A stretch of 64,000 nt of DNA, taken from positions 1-64,000 of the forward strand of contig DATHYT010000029.1 of the NCBI GenBank assembly GCA_035459025.1. The letters run 5' to 3'. Numbering within the stretch: position 1 is the stretch's first letter; the number at the start of each line of letters is the position of its first letter. Below, in pieces: positions 63,574-64,000 of this stretch. This DNA is from JAABQT01 sp035459025 (lineage in GTDB: Bacteria > Pseudomonadota > Gammaproteobacteria > Burkholderiales > SG8-39). The notes under the pieces are model-generated. The model worked only from the letters and a program-made list of their open reading frames with translations, had not been told where the DNA came from and did no database searches. The translations under genes were made by a program, and so were the position numbers.

Positions 63574-64000
63574 CTAGCGCATCCCGGGGAGCGCGCCCTT
63601 GAGGTTGCGCATCATGCGCGCCATGTTGCCGCCCTTCATCATCTTCATCATCTTCTGCATCTGCTCGAATTGGTTCAGCAGGCGATTCACTTCCTGCACC
63701 GGGACGCCCGCGCCGGCGGCGATGCGCCGCTTGCGCGAGGCCTTGATCAGCTCCGGATGCGCGCGCTCCTGCGGCGTCATCGCGTTGATCACGCCCGCGG
63801 TGCGCCGCAGCTGGCGGTCGTCCTGCAGCTGCGCCGGGTTGATCTGCCCCGCGAGCTGGGCGGGCAGCTTGTCCAGCATCGAGGCCATTCCGCCCATCTT
63901 CTGCATCTGCAGCAGCTGCTGCTTGAAGTCCTCGAGGTCGAAGCCCTTGCCCTTCTTCAGCTTCTCGGCGACGCGCTGCGCCTGCTCGAGGTCGACCTGC
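63574..64000 (-). CDS. ffh: Signal recognition particle protein Ffh, C-terminal part
   Basis: The last 142 codons are visible; the NG GTPase part lies beyond the right edge. The M domain is clear: DLEDFKQQLLQMQKMGG, the RNA-binding SRKRRIAAGAG, and the methionine-rich end EQMQKMMKMMKGGNMARMM in pieces that binds signal peptides. It converges with corA across the tandem repeat. Confidence 0.95.
   Translation of the reverse strand, partial: QVDLEQAQRVAEKLKKGKGFDLEDFKQQLLQMQKMGGMASMLDKLPAQLAGQINPAQLQDDRQLRRTAGVINAMTPQERAHPELIKASRKRRIAAGAGVPVQEVNRLLNQFEQMQKMMKMMKGGNMARMMRNLKGALPGMR

Overview
The window is a GC-rich (about two thirds G+C by eye) bacterial chromosome segment, almost fully coding, with dense head-to-tail genes that often overlap by 4 bases (GTGA or ATGA). 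The protein families and neighbourhoods (purM-perM-hda-HAD-pcnB-folK-dgk, queA-tgt-yajC-secD-secF, coxSLM-DEG, glrK-qseG-glrR, rpfF/rpfC/rpfG) suggest a betaproteobacterium. I cannot name the genus. I see no insertion sequence, prophage, CRISPR array or rRNA operon. There is one tRNA, Leu-CAA.

Layout. 1-2.3 kb: ribD (cut by the left edge), nrdR and glyA. 2.3-12.7 kb: an FHA-cyclase protein, then a molybdenum hydroxylase cluster. mocA and xdhC lie on one strand; coxS-coxL-coxM, a DUF2062 protein, a MoxR ATPase (CoxD-like), a vWA protein (CoxE-like) and CoxG lie on the other. The large subunit has AYRGAGR, the form II signature, so the substrate is not established as CO. A second cyclase-like gene follows. 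12.7-25.3 kb: pmbA, darP, mog, an esterase, a receiver-kinase fusion, thyA, the glrK-qseG-glrR two-component operon, folA, an ornithine decarboxylase behind a strong promoter and a 21-codon leader ORF, and mrp/apbC. 25.3-38.9 kb: metG, a cyclase-PEGA protein, a TssQ-like lipoprotein beside a Ser/Thr kinase, a pilin-like protein, acylphosphatase, an HTH regulator, a FAD-oxidase-like protein, dnaE, a DMT transporter, a basic-tailed EF-Tu-domain protein and purM. 38.9-43.7 kb: perM-like transporter, hda, HAD phosphatase, pcnB, folK, dgk.

44.2-51.6 kb is the most interesting part: a DSF-type (diffusible fatty-acid) quorum-sensing locus. An RpfF-like synthase sits behind a structured leader that ends in a terminator-like hairpin. 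An RpfC-like hybrid kinase and an RpfG-like HD-GYP response regulator form an overlapping pair. Between signal synthase and sensor lie three lipid-type enzymes: a haem-oxygenase-like di-iron protein, a membrane fatty-acid hydroxylase/sterol desaturase and an alpha/beta hydrolase. A role in tailoring or turning over the signal is my inference.

51.8-64 kb: tRNA-Leu, queA, tgt, yajC, secD, secF, purB, a uracil-DNA-glycosylase-family protein, a glutathione S-transferase, mnmA, a NUDIX hydrolase, an aminotransferase, corA and the 3' end of ffh, cut by the right edge.
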